Of a stretch of 41,926 nucleotides of DNA, positions 26,701 to 34,827 are shown piece by piece. The stretch is from Chitinivibrionales bacterium. Its GTDB lineage: Bacteria; Fibrobacterota; Chitinivibrionia; Chitinivibrionales; JANQEN01. The position numbers and the translations under genes were made by a program. Each line of letters begins with the position of its first letter. The stretch's first letter is position 1. The stretch spans positions 1-41,926 of the forward strand of contig JANQEN010000200.1 of NCBI GenBank assembly GCA_028278335.1, read 5' to 3'. Below the pieces are notes generated by a model that had not been told where the DNA came from, searched no databases, and saw only the letters and a list, made by a program, of their open reading frames with translations.

Positions 26701-29297
26701 AAATCCTTGGACATCCCGAAAATAATATCATTGGCCGAAACTGGTTCGATGCTTTCCTGCCGCAGGATAATATTGATGAAGTCAAGTCCGTCTTTGACCG
26801 AATAGTGTCGGGGGATATCGATTCTGTTGAATATTTTGAGAATGCCATACAAAGAAGTGATGGGAAACATCGGTTGATAGCCTGGCACAATTCCCTGACC
26901 TATGATGACTCTGGAACTATTTCTGGAATCTTCAGTTCCGGTGAGGACATCACAGAACGGGACCAGGCTGAAAGGCTAATAAAGGAAAGCGAAGAAAAAT
27001 ACCGAACACTGTTCGAATCGGCCAATGATGCTATTTTTATTATGGACAATGATACCTTTGTTCATTGTAATACTCCCACCCTCCGTATGTTTAAACGTAC
27101 TGAAGAAGAAATTATTGGGGCAACTCCCGGTAACTTTTCTCCTCAAATCCAACCGGATGGAGTGTATTCCGAAGAAAAGGCGAAAAAGAAATTAAAGGCG
27201 GCCTTAGCTGGTAAACCACAGTTCTTTGAGTGGGAACACTATTATCCTGACAAGACGTCCTTCTATGTCGAGGTTGGCTTAACCAAAATAGAGTTACAAA
27301 ATAAATCCTATGTTTTTGCTATAGTCCGGGATATCACAGAGCGGAAGATAATGGAACATGAGCTCAGCGAGAATGAGGAGAAATACCGAACTCTCTTTGA
27401 GTCTGCCAATGATGCCATATTCATCATGGACAAAGAGAAGTTTTTACAATGTAACAGACCAACCTTAGCAATGTACGGTTGTAAAGAAAAACAAATTATC
27501 GGCGCTTCTCCAGCAGACTTTTCCCCCAAAAAACAGCCCGATGGACGATTATCTATGGAAAAGGCCAAAGAAAAAATTATTGCTGCCTTTGCAGGAAAAC
27601 CTCAGTTCTTTGAATGGCAGCACTGTCAATTTAACAGAACTCCCTTTGACGCAGAGGTTAGCCTTAACCGGATTGAACTTCAAGGGCAAGCTCTTCTTCT
27701 TGCTATTGTCCGTGATGTTACAGAACGGAAAAAAGCGCAGGAACTACTGATAAAAAGTGAACGAAACTACAGAGAGATATTTAATAACACCAGTGACGCC
27801 ATATTTATTCACGATGCAAAAACAGCGCAAATTCTTGGTGTCAATAAAACAATGGAAGAGATGTATGGATACACCAGTGAGGAAGCCTATAAACTAAGGC
27901 TGGAGGATTTAAGTGCTGGCGTTTATCCCTTTACACAAGAGATGGCCCATGACAAGATTACCGCAGCCATAAAAGAGGGACCACAAACATTTAAATGGCA
28001 GGCTAAAAGAAAAACTGGAGACATTTTCTGGGTTGAAGTGGCTCTACGAAGCTCTGACATTTCCGGTGAAGGACGTGTACTAGCCGTAGTTCGTGACATC
28101 AATGACCGGATACAGATGGAATCAGCCTTGGAGGATAGTAACACACGGTTCCAGCAAATTGCTGAAAATATTAGAGACGTATTTTTCCTTATTGATAAGG
28201 AAACACGTAACATTCTGTATGTCAGTCCTGCTATTGAAACAATTGTTGGCATCCCCCTGGATACAATAAAAAAAGATCCCATGCAACTGGCAGATCTTAT
28301 TCCTCCTGAAGAGGCTCCGTATGTTGCCTTTGCAGATGAGAACAAACGATATTCACAACCAATTGATGAGGAGTTTAAGATAATTCGGCCAGATGGTGCA
28401 TTGCGATGGCTTGCACTGCACTCGGTTCTTATTAGAGATGATTCGGGAGAACCCTATCGCGTTGCTGGCATTGTATCAGATATCACAAACTTTAAAAATG
28501 CTCAGGAAGCGGCTCGTCTAAATCAGCAACAGCTTATACAGGCTGACAAAATGGCTTCCATCGGTATGATGGTCTCCGGTGTTGCTCATGAAATAAACAA
28601 TCCCAATAACCTGATCATGCTTAATGCCGATGTTTTAAAAACTCTTTGGCAATCTTTGTATAAAACCTGTATTGGCAGCTTAAAGGAAAAGGGATTGACA
28701 ATTGCCGGCCTTCCCAAAAAGAAGGCAATAGAAAAGTTTGAAACAATGCTTGAAGGAGTATCAACTGGTTCGGAGAGGATAAAAAACATTGTACAAAACC
28801 TAAAAGACTTTGCACGGGTTGACGCAGGAGACATCTCAGAGAGTGTGGATATTTGTGAGGTGACCAAGTCGTCCTTGCTTATGACCAACAACCTTATTAA
28901 AAAGGCCACCCATAATTTTTCCGTCTCCTATGGAAAAAACATACCTGCAATCGAGGGTAATTTCCAAAAGCTTGAGCAAGTCGTGATCAACCTTATCAGT
29001 AATGCCTGTCAGTCAATCGAAGATAAAAACAGGTCAATAACTATTAAAACTCGATATAAAAAGAAAGATGATCTTGTGATGCTTACTATCAAAGATGAAG
29101 GAAAGGGGATTAAAAATGAGGATCTGAATAAAATCATGGATCCCTTTTTTACCACAAAACGAGATATCGGTGGTACCGGTCTTGGCTTATCGGTATCATA
29201 TGGTATAATTAAAGAGCATAACGGTCAGATTTCTTTTTCTTCAAAAGAGGGAGAGGGTACAACCGCAACAATCCAGTTCCCCAGTTATAAAAAGTAA
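23742..29297 (+). CDS. Cytoplasmic 12-PAS sensor histidine kinase
   Basis: 1851 residues with no signal peptide or membrane helix. Twelve PAS units are visible, starting near residues 48, 166, 293, 465, 588, 707, 826, 953, 1084, 1212, 1338 and 1465. Most end in a D-I-T-E/D-R-K motif, as PAS-PAC units do. A Gln/Asn-rich coiled coil lies at about 430-465. The kinase core has phospho-His1616 (VSGVAHEINNPNN), an N-box (LISNACQSI), DEGKGI and GGTGLGLSVSYGII. Units 9 and 10 are near duplicates (see findings). It probably integrates several internal signals (redox, light or small ligands). The activator gene 71 bp downstream is the likely cognate regulator. Confidence 0.93.
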   Translation: MNYETMTKSQLIDEIRQLEMKISSLPIGDGKDDACQSVSKKFLSEEKFSKVFHSSPDYISITSLTDGTIVDINEGIVRDFYYTRDEIIGKPITELSLYTNLKNRDTFVELISKNGTVRDFETTFNTKSGEKINCILNAEIIELQGEKYIVTVTRDITEKKKNEEALRESEAKFRSLIQSAPTVVLYLSPDYRILEFNAEAEKLYGKQRDDVIGKDYLTLFLPKHEIDRVKKDIDKVINGKPTRDFENYVISHDGSSRLLRWNVNRVIDSKESVAGVICTGLDITDKRKTEEELRQTQDLLLASIEQSQAGIIIADVPDGNIRIANSAALGIRGESKAPLTDIPIEEHPQNWECYYPDGKPYAPENLPLSRAILKGESPQNVEVIIRRSGSEDRWVLANASPIRNQSADITAGVVVFQDITDRKNTEQWLQVANQQLTASNEQLIASESQLRAANQQLIANQEALQESKEKYRNLYIHAQTGLARSRIKDGTLMNCNEKFAEILGYPSIEECIKNYTAEKHYKNLSDRKVLFRQLKESGEVKRFQTEAVRVDKTVRWVELSTKIIPGVDYLESVFIDIHDKKVVEEALLESEERYRTISQAAFEGLVITEKGLFKDANHAFLETFGYTNEELLDQPVMNLVAPEHREMVKERIVSGYEEAYEHKALTKDGTIIDIEVRPRTMEHGGKTMRYTAIRDITERKEAERQLQERERTLSALLNAPTESAILVDPDGTILAINEVGAQRLRKSVDDLLGLDIYSYLPPDLATSRKIFGDQVIQTGKSVRFEDHRGETYFDNNIYPVFDANGNVSTLAIYARDITDAKRTEQEKARLIDILESTSDFVSMASMDKKLTYLNKAGRMMLGWDENENIEGKEIAMVHPQWATDIIGNKAIPTALKDGIWYGETALQGIGAKEIPCSQIIMAHKGTTNGKPEYLSTIIRDITELKQAEARLKQEKKLTQQYLDVAGVMLIAINKNQEITLINRKGCEILGHPENNIIGRNWFDAFLPQDNIDEVKSVFDRIVSGDIDSVEYFENAIQRSDGKHRLIAWHNSLTYDDSGTISGIFSSGEDITERDQAERLIKESEEKYRTLFESANDAIFIMDNDTFVHCNTPTLRMFKRTEEEIIGATPGNFSPQIQPDGVYSEEKAKKKLKAALAGKPQFFEWEHYYPDKTSFYVEVGLTKIELQNKSYVFAIVRDITERKIMEHELSENEEKYRTLFESANDAIFIMDKEKFLQCNRPTLAMYGCKEKQIIGASPADFSPKKQPDGRLSMEKAKEKIIAAFAGKPQFFEWQHCQFNRTPFDAEVSLNRIELQGQALLLAIVRDVTERKKAQELLIKSERNYREIFNNTSDAIFIHDAKTAQILGVNKTMEEMYGYTSEEAYKLRLEDLSAGVYPFTQEMAHDKITAAIKEGPQTFKWQAKRKTGDIFWVEVALRSSDISGEGRVLAVVRDINDRIQMESALEDSNTRFQQIAENIRDVFFLIDKETRNILYVSPAIETIVGIPLDTIKKDPMQLADLIPPEEAPYVAFADENKRYSQPIDEEFKIIRPDGALRWLALHSVLIRDDSGEPYRVAGIVSDITNFKNAQEAARLNQQQLIQADKMASIGMMVSGVAHEINNPNNLIMLNADVLKTLWQSLYKTCIGSLKEKGLTIAGLPKKKAIEKFETMLEGVSTGSERIKNIVQNLKDFARVDAGDISESVDICEVTKSSLLMTNNLIKKATHNFSVSYGKNIPAIEGNFQKLEQVVINLISNACQSIEDKNRSITIKTRYKKKDDLVMLTIKDEGKGIKNEDLNKIMDPFFTTKRDIGGTGLGLSVSYGIIKEHNGQISFSSKEGEGTTATIQFPSYKK
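26991..27758 (+). repeat. Tandem duplication inside the PAS kinase gene
   Basis: Two adjacent units with a period of 384 bp (128 codons) start at 26991 and 27375. Both encode E-E-K-Y-R-T-L-F-E-S-A-N-D-A-I-F-I-M-D and later G-K-P-Q-F-F-E-W. Similarity is much higher than between any other PAS pair in the protein. The change pattern is mostly at third codon positions at the start of the unit, so both copies were kept under protein-level selection. Confidence 0.85.
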
Positions 29298-29368
29298 CAA
29301 ATGTAAGCGATTGGCTGCCATTTCTCATAGGTACTTTATTTATCAACACATTTCTATGGAACACAAAC

Positions 29369-30784
29369 ATGAATGAAAAGTGTAATCCCCCTTATCCAAT
29401 TATAATAGTTGACGATGAAGAGGATATTCTGGAGACAGAGTCTGTCTTACTTACTATTAACGGTTATTCAAATGTTCTTACCTGTTCAGATAGTCGAAAA
29501 GCATATAATCTCGTTGATCAATATCCCCAATGTATTATAGTTCTTGATATTACCATGCCCCATGTTTCTGGGATCGACATACTGACCTATATCAACCGAA
29601 ATCATCCCGATGTTACCGTTGTTATGCTTACTGGTCATAATGATGTTGAGACCGCAGTTCAGTGTATTAAAAAAGGTGCCTTTGACTATATTGTCAAGCC
29701 TGTTGATCAGTCCCGCTTTATTACCAGTGTAAAAAAAGCAATTGAGCACAGAACAATCAAACAAGAGGCTGAGCGACTAGGACAACATCTGCTCAATGGG
29801 GACTTGAAAAATCCAACATTGTTTAAAGAGATTATTACTAAAGATAAAAAGCTTGATAATATATTCAAATATATCGAAGCGGTTGCGCCGGCTCCGCTTC
29901 CGATTCTTATCACCGGAGAAACCGGAACAGGAAAAGAGCTCTTTGCTAAGGCACTCCATGATGCCAGTGGTGTGGCTGGTCAATTTGTCTGTGTGAACAC
30001 TGCAGGTATCGATGATACACTATTTAGCGACACTATCTTTGGGCATGAACCAGGAGCCTTTACAGGTGCGCAAAAGTGCCGTAAGGGGTTGATAGAAAAG
30101 GCCGAGGGGGGCACCCTATTCCTAGACGAAATCGGTGATATGCGCACCGAATCGCAGGTCAAGCTTTTACGCTTACTTCAGGAAGGGACTTACTATCCCT
30201 TGGGTGCGGAAGTGGAAAAACGAAGTTCAGCCCGTGTTGTTGCTGCCACAAATAGACCTATTGAGGAGTTGCAGGCAGACACCAACTTTCGTAAGGACCT
30301 TTTCTATCGTCTAAAATCTCATCATATTGCTATACCTCCCCTACGAGAGAGAAATGATGATATACCCCTTTTAGCTGAACACTTTCTCTATCGGGCTGCA
30401 TTGCAGCAAAACAAAAAGAAACCTACTGCCCCTCGTGAACTTTACACAATTCTATCCAATTATTCCTTCCCTGGTAATATCCGCGAACTGCAGGGTATGG
30501 TCTTTGACGCAGTGAGCAGACATTCCTCAGGCACCCTTTCCTGTGACTCTTTTAAAGAGGTCATTTACTCCTCTAAGCCAAAGGATATTACCAAGCTTCC
30601 GCTACAACAAAAAGATGACCCTATTCAGTTCCCCTCCCCCCTACCCACCGCACGGGAAATTGAATTGGAACTCATTTCCGAAGCACTAAAACGGTCTGGG
30701 GGTAATAAGAAACTTGCCTCCGAGATGATTGGTATGGCCCGTCAAACATTCAGGAACAAGGTTAAAGAGTTGGATAAAGAGTAA
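29369..30784 (+). CDS. NtrC-family sigma54-dependent response regulator
   Basis: 471 residues. The receiver has acidic residues D15-D16, Asp60 (IVLDITMP), MLTGHND and VKPVD. The AAA+ domain has Walker [15 protein letters not shown], Walker B LFLDEIGD and [10 protein letters not shown] Fis-type HTH lies at the end ([22 protein letters not shown]). It follows the multi-PAS kinase by 71 bp on the same strand, making a probable kinase-regulator pair. A sigma54-like promoter (30981-30996) lies about 200 bp after its stop, ahead of the receptor operon. The gene is divergent in sequence from the other activator at 22120-23508, so the two are not a recent duplication. Confidence 0.93.
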   Translation: MNEKCNPPYPIIIVDDEEDILETESVLLTINGYSNVLTCSDSRKAYNLVDQYPQCIIVLDITMPHVSGIDILTYINRNHPDVTVVMLTGHNDVETAVQCIKKGAFDYIVKPVDQSRFITSVKKAIEHRTIKQEAERLGQHLLNGDLKNPTLFKEIITKDKKLDNIFKYIEAVAPAPLPILITGETGTGKELFAKALHDASGVAGQFVCVNTAGIDDTLFSDTIFGHEPGAFTGAQKCRKGLIEKAEGGTLFLDEIGDMRTESQVKLLRLLQEGTYYPLGAEVEKRSSARVVAATNRPIEELQADTNFRKDLFYRLKSHHIAIPPLRERNDDIPLLAEHFLYRAALQQNKKKPTAPRELYTILSNYSFPGNIRELQGMVFDAVSRHSSGTLSCDSFKEVIYSSKPKDITKLPLQQKDDPIQFPSPLPTAREIELELISEALKRSGGNKKLASEMIGMARQTFRNKVKELDKE

Positions 30785-30980
30785 TATTTCAAATCCCCAT
30801 GCCTAAAAATCGACAGGCAACCAAATTTAGCCATTGTAATAACCTATTATCATTAAAGAGATTACTGTTATATGACTAAATTAGCTGCCCAAAATTAGCC
30901 ACCCCTTTTTATATCCATTTGTTTTTAGATATTGCCAGCACTCCTTTGATAGTCAAGGGTCTTAAGTATTCAATTGCAAT

Positions 30981-30996
30981 TGGCACGACCTTTGAA
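30981..30996 (+). promoter_or_regulatory. Candidate sigma54 (-24/-12) promoter of the receptor operon
   Basis: The sequence reads TGGCACG-ACCT-TTGAA. The -24 block is a perfect match to TGGCACG and the spacing is exact; the -12 block has GA instead of GC. Transcription would start about 31007. A perfect 12-bp palindrome, CAATTGCAATTG (30971-30982), overlaps its upstream edge. It lies directly after a sigma54 activator gene and before the kinase-HPt-MCP block. A repeat copy sits between the promoter and the first large gene. Confidence 0.55.
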
Positions 30997-31033
30997 ATGT
31001 ATTAACACCAAAATCAATCAGGGAAAAAATTCT

Positions 31034-31246
31034 ATGAACATCTTTCACATACAAAAACCTAACCAATTTAACCCAGATTATGCAGTAGGAGTAGATGCAG
31101 AAGCGCAAGATTATGATTTAGTAAGACTTGAAGGTTTTGAAGGGCATATCTACAAGGTGATATGGCCGAAAAGCCTGAAAGTTTTAATGAGCATGGGATT
31201 GTGCTTCTGCGCTGCTTCCTATTGCATATTCTGGGTTAAAAGATAG
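31034..31246 (+). CDS. Small open frame formed largely by the dispersed repeat
   Basis: A 70-codon frame starts at an ATG preceded by CAGGGA. Its first 11 codons are unique and the remainder is the dispersed repeat. I do not recognise the product (central sequence LEGFEGHIYKVIWPKSLKVL). Its C-terminal part is simply the inverted end of the repeat read through. Because it lies just downstream of the sigma54-like promoter it could be translated, but it may equally be accidental. It is listed at low confidence as a gene. Confidence 0.25.
   Translation: MNIFHIQKPNQFNPDYAVGVDAEAQDYDLVRLEGFEGHIYKVIWPKSLKVLMSMGLCFCAASYCIFWVKR
31067..31240 (+). repeat. MITE-like dispersed repeat, copy 2 (internally deleted)
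   Basis: A 174-bp element starts TTTAACCCAGATTATGCAGTA and ends in the inverted motif (TATTCTGGGTTAAA). The left about 135 bp match the copy at 1-158 read on the minus strand. The right about 40 bp match, as reverse complement, the start of the copy at the right end of the window. Relative to the composite of the other two copies it lacks about 40 bp of the middle. It is inserted between the promoter at 30981 and the receiver-kinase gene. Confidence 0.75.
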
Positions 31247-31273
31247 GTTAACAACGTTGAAAGGTATATAGAA

Positions 31274-32461
31274 ATGAAAGATATGCACATACTAATAGTT
31301 GATGATGAGAAAGATATCCTCGATACTATGGTAACGATTTTAGAGATGAAAAAGTATTCCATTTCCACTGCCTCCGATGGCCAGGAAGCATTGGAAGTAA
31401 TAGAACAGAACCTTAAAACTGAAAAACCGGTGGATATTTTAGTAACTGATATTGCCATGCCCAAGCTTTCCGGGACCGAACTCATTGAGGAGATACATAG
31501 GAGAGGTCTTGAGATACCTATTCTTGCAATTACCGCTTATGGAACAAAAAATAGGGTTGTTGAGCTGATTCAAAAACATGTTGAAGGATACATTGACAAG
31601 CCCTTTACAATGGATGCATTGCTTGAGAAAATAAACGATATTGCAGAAAAGGTACTAAAGGTAAAACAAGCCCAAAAAACAACTGAGACTACTTTGCAAA
31701 CTACCCAAGACCGTGTAAAAACTCTGGAAGAACAGCTTGTATCGAGTCAGGAGTTTGAGATCCTCGGAAAGCTATCCACCGGTATTATGCATGATTTTAA
31801 CAACATGCTCACGGTTATATCTGGGTACGCAGATCTGATTGGTGAACAATCTCCCCTCAGTGACAACCCCTCTGCAACCATAGAAAAAATCCAATACTTT
31901 GGGGAACAGATTTTAAAATCCACCATAACTGCTCAAAACACTATTCGCCAGATGCAAACCTTTGTCCGCCATAATGAACAAGCATTTTGTCAGTTGAACA
32001 TGCATGATGTCATTACTGAAGCTATCAAGATGGTCAATGGAAGTATTGGAAAAAATGTCAATATCTTAGCAGAATTAAAAGCACCAAATCCATGTATCCA
32101 AGGTGAGCGCACCCTTTTACACAATGCACTTATCAATCTGTTTATTAATGCACGGGATGCGATGGAGAGAGCGGGCCAGATAACTATACAAACCGAACAA
32201 TCGAATGATAACGATAACTTAATTATCTCTATTAAAGATACGGGTAAGGGTATGGATGCATCAGTGAAAAAACGTGTATTTGAACCGTTCTTTACAACCA
32301 AAGGAAAAAAGGGAAATGGACTGGGTCTCTCTGGAGTTCTCAATGCGGTGAATCGGCACAGGGGTGTTGTTGAATGTGATTCCACGCTAAATTGTGGCAC
32401 GGAATTTCGACTCATGTTTCCAACAATATCAGAGAACAACCTGGTACTCCACAAGAAATGA
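31274..32461 (+). CDS. Receiver-histidine kinase (REC-HisKA-HATPase)
   Basis: 395 residues, no membrane segment. The N-terminal receiver (1-125) has D10-D11, Asp59 (LVTDIAMP) and IDKPF. A coiled coil follows at about 130-160. The kinase has phospho-His173 (STGIMHDFNNMLTVISGY), an N-box (LINLFINARDAM), DTGKGMD and GNGLGLSGV. A receiver in front of the kinase suggests that another kinase or CheA controls it by phosphorylation instead of a ligand. AAAGG lies ahead of the ATG. Its stop overlaps the ATG of an HPt-like gene (ATGA), and two MCP genes follow, so it belongs to a chemosensory operon. Confidence 0.9.
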   Translation: MKDMHILIVDDEKDILDTMVTILEMKKYSISTASDGQEALEVIEQNLKTEKPVDILVTDIAMPKLSGTELIEEIHRRGLEIPILAITAYGTKNRVVELIQKHVEGYIDKPFTMDALLEKINDIAEKVLKVKQAQKTTETTLQTTQDRVKTLEEQLVSSQEFEILGKLSTGIMHDFNNMLTVISGYADLIGEQSPLSDNPSATIEKIQYFGEQILKSTITAQNTIRQMQTFVRHNEQAFCQLNMHDVITEAIKMVNGSIGKNVNILAELKAPNPCIQGERTLLHNALINLFINARDAMERAGQITIQTEQSNDNDNLIISIKDTGKGMDASVKKRVFEPFFTTKGKKGNGLGLSGVLNAVNRHRGVVECDSTLNCGTEFRLMFPTISENNLVLHKK

Positions 32462-32826
32462 GAAGTAGTATGAGCACAAATAGCATATTAGAAAAACGTT
32501 TTTTTGAGGAGGTCCAGAAGCGAGCTGGTTGGGCAAATGCACATATCCAAGAGCTAGAAAAAAATCCAGATAACAAAGAAGTATTATACCTCCTGTTCCA
32601 GGATATCCACCCAGTAAGAGGTCTTGCAATCTTCCTTGATATGGCAAACATAGAGAGAGTAGTTTCACCTATCGAGAAATATCTCGATGACCGACTTCAT
32701 GACACAGAAACTCTCTCCACTGGTAACTTTGAATTACTTAAAAAAATGATCTGTGAGTTTAACAACAGCCTTGCGGTAAGTATAAAAGATATTCCCAATA
32801 GTCAACATTTCCAGATAAATAAATGA
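32458..32826 (+). CDS. HPt-like phosphotransfer protein
   Basis: About 122 residues, all helical. The segment LFQDIHPVRGLAIFLDMANIE lines up with the phospho-His helix of the CheA in this window (FRAFHTIKGVAGFLGL). The His is kept, but the following Thr and Lys are Pro and Arg. An HPt protein would pass phosphate between the preceding receiver-kinase and another receiver. The ATG at 32458 overlaps the kinase stop; an ATG at 32470 preceded by GAGAAG is the alternative. The assignment rests on this one helix and on context, so a degenerate, non-phosphorylated HPt is possible. Confidence 0.65.
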   Translation: MRSSMSTNSILEKRFFEEVQKRAGWANAHIQELEKNPDNKEVLYLLFQDIHPVRGLAIFLDMANIERVVSPIEKYLDDRLHDTETLSTGNFELLKKMICEFNNSLAVSIKDIPNSQHFQINK

Positions 32827-32862
32827 CCCACCCCTTTTTCAAGAATTTGACCGGAGGATAAA

Positions 32863-34797
32863 ATGTCTACACCCAAATCAAAGAATATGAAACTAAAATA
32901 TAAACTTATGCTTCCCAATCTTCTCTATGTGGTACTTATTGCGATTGTTTTTGGATTGTACCTCCGTTCCAACAGCACCATGAACAAGCTCGAAAAAGAA
33001 CAAAAGCAGTTTGCGGTTGTTGCCGAGTCAGTACAAAAATTGGCCCTCACTCTTCATGGCTGGCTTGGCGGAGAGTCAACGCGAGAAGAGGTTCAAGGCG
33101 CTCACGATAAAGTCGTAGCGGAATTATGGAGTGATGAACTGAAAAATGATGCTAATAAAAATGAAGAAAAGGTCGATGAGATCAACCGACTTATGCAGCG
33201 AAATATTGCAATTGAAAAGGAGATATGGAAGCTAACTGATAAATCCTTAGAAGCGGCAAACGGTTACATCAAACAGACAAGTCTCCGTTTGAGTGATAGC
33301 AAGGAACGGAAGCAGGTCACTGTATTGGAGCGGCAGGTAATTATTGGTGCACAGAACAGTGTTAATGCAACCCATACAACCCGTGTTCTCTATAAAAAAC
33401 TAAAAGAGGACCCTGCCACAAAAGAAGAACTCTTTACATACCTAAAAAAACTTGATGAGCAGGCATCCTTAGATGTTAAGCGTCTTGAAGGCACTCCCTT
33501 TGCACAATTGCCAGTAATTGCTTTGAGGGCTAATGATGCTGTTAGGGAACTGGCCAAAGAATTTGTAAAAAACGTTGAAAAAGAGCATGAAATTAAAGAA
33601 AGTGTTTTAGCTTCTGTGGATCAATTTATTAGCATTATTGACAAAACAAATAGTGCTGCAGAGCTTGAATTTTTTAGCGCTGTACGTTCTGCCTTTCTGG
33701 TTATTCTGATTGTATTGATTGCTGTGGCACTGCTGGGTGCGGGATTCGGTGTATCTACCTCATCGGCACTTTCACGCAAACTTGAAAAGATCATTCAAGG
33801 ATTGGGCCTGGGCTCCTCTCAGGTTGAATCAGCTTCGAACCAACTGGCTGATTCAAGTCAACAGATGTCTTCCGGTGCCACAGAACAGGCTTCAAGCCTC
33901 GAAGAAGTATCAAGCAGCTTAGAGGAGATGTCATCTATGACAAAGCAGAACGCGGAAAATGCCAAACAGGCTGATAATCTTATGGCGGAAGCAAAATCAC
34001 TGGTTGGCGAAGGAAAGGATGCCATGGATCAATTGGGAAGGGCTATAACCGAGATTAAACAATCCTCCGATGCTACAGCAAACATACTTAAGACTATTGA
34101 TGAGATTGCCATGCAGACCAACCTCCTCGCGCTCAACGCAGCTGTAGAAGCAGCTCGAGCTGGTGAAGCAGGGCGTGGTTTTGCGGTGGTCGCAGAGGAA
34201 GTTAGAAACCTGGCACAACGAAGTGCAGAGGCAGCAAAGAATACTGCCCAACTAATTGAAAGCGCTCAAAACAACGCTGAAAATGGTGTCGCCTCCACTG
34301 AAAAGGCATCCCGGTCTATGGATGCCATAACAGAGAGTGCTTCTAAAGTGGCAGCTCTTATTGGAGAGATTGCAGCAGCAAGTACAGAACAGGCACAGGG
34401 GATTGAACAAGTAAATGTTGCTGTTTCTCAGATGGATACGGTAACCCAGACAACAGCAGCCAATGCAGAGGAGTCAGCCTCAGCAAGTCAAGAGCTCTCT
34501 GGCCAAGCACAGAATCTTAATGGTATTGTATCTGATCTTATTTACATTGTGGGAGGTGCTCAGGTAAACGGCAATGGGTCTTCACACTGGATGTTTGATG
34601 CACCCCATGCCATACCTGCCCACTTAAGTATTCCTAACAATGGTGGTAATGGTCATAATGGTGGCAATGGACATCCTAGTGAACAAGGAGCAAGAGACTC
34701 CGCAAACCAAGATAAGCCTATAATATCTACAGATACATTGGACATAAACCCCGAAGATATTATTCCCCTAGATGATGATAATCTTACTGATTTCTAA
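32863..34797 (+). CDS. Methyl-accepting chemotaxis protein, helical sensor domain
   Basis: 644 residues. TM1 is at about 17-38, then a periplasmic helical bundle of about 230 residues of no recognised sensor family, and TM2 at about 270-295. No full HAMP follows. The signalling tip [20 protein letters not shown] and flanking methylation helices ([13 protein letters not shown]) are canonical. A Gly/Asn-rich linker (about 595-615; [13 protein letters not shown]) leads to the tail [15 protein letters not shown], shared with the MCP at 16553. CGGAGGATAAA precedes the ATG. It is followed after 30 bp by another MCP gene. The ligand is unknown. Confidence 0.92.
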   Translation: MSTPKSKNMKLKYKLMLPNLLYVVLIAIVFGLYLRSNSTMNKLEKEQKQFAVVAESVQKLALTLHGWLGGESTREEVQGAHDKVVAELWSDELKNDANKNEEKVDEINRLMQRNIAIEKEIWKLTDKSLEAANGYIKQTSLRLSDSKERKQVTVLERQVIIGAQNSVNATHTTRVLYKKLKEDPATKEELFTYLKKLDEQASLDVKRLEGTPFAQLPVIALRANDAVRELAKEFVKNVEKEHEIKESVLASVDQFISIIDKTNSAAELEFFSAVRSAFLVILIVLIAVALLGAGFGVSTSSALSRKLEKIIQGLGLGSSQVESASNQLADSSQQMSSGATEQASSLEEVSSSLEEMSSMTKQNAENAKQADNLMAEAKSLVGEGKDAMDQLGRAITEIKQSSDATANILKTIDEIAMQTNLLALNAAVEAARAGEAGRGFAVVAEEVRNLAQRSAEAAKNTAQLIESAQNNAENGVASTEKASRSMDAITESASKVAALIGEIAAASTEQAQGIEQVNVAVSQMDTVTQTTAANAEESASASQELSGQAQNLNGIVSDLIYIVGGAQVNGNGSSHWMFDAPHAIPAHLSIPNNGGNGHNGGNGHPSEQGARDSANQDKPIISTDTLDINPEDIIPLDDDNLTDF

Positions 34798-34827
34798 ACT
34801 ATATATACCTTTACAAGGAGCAATATC

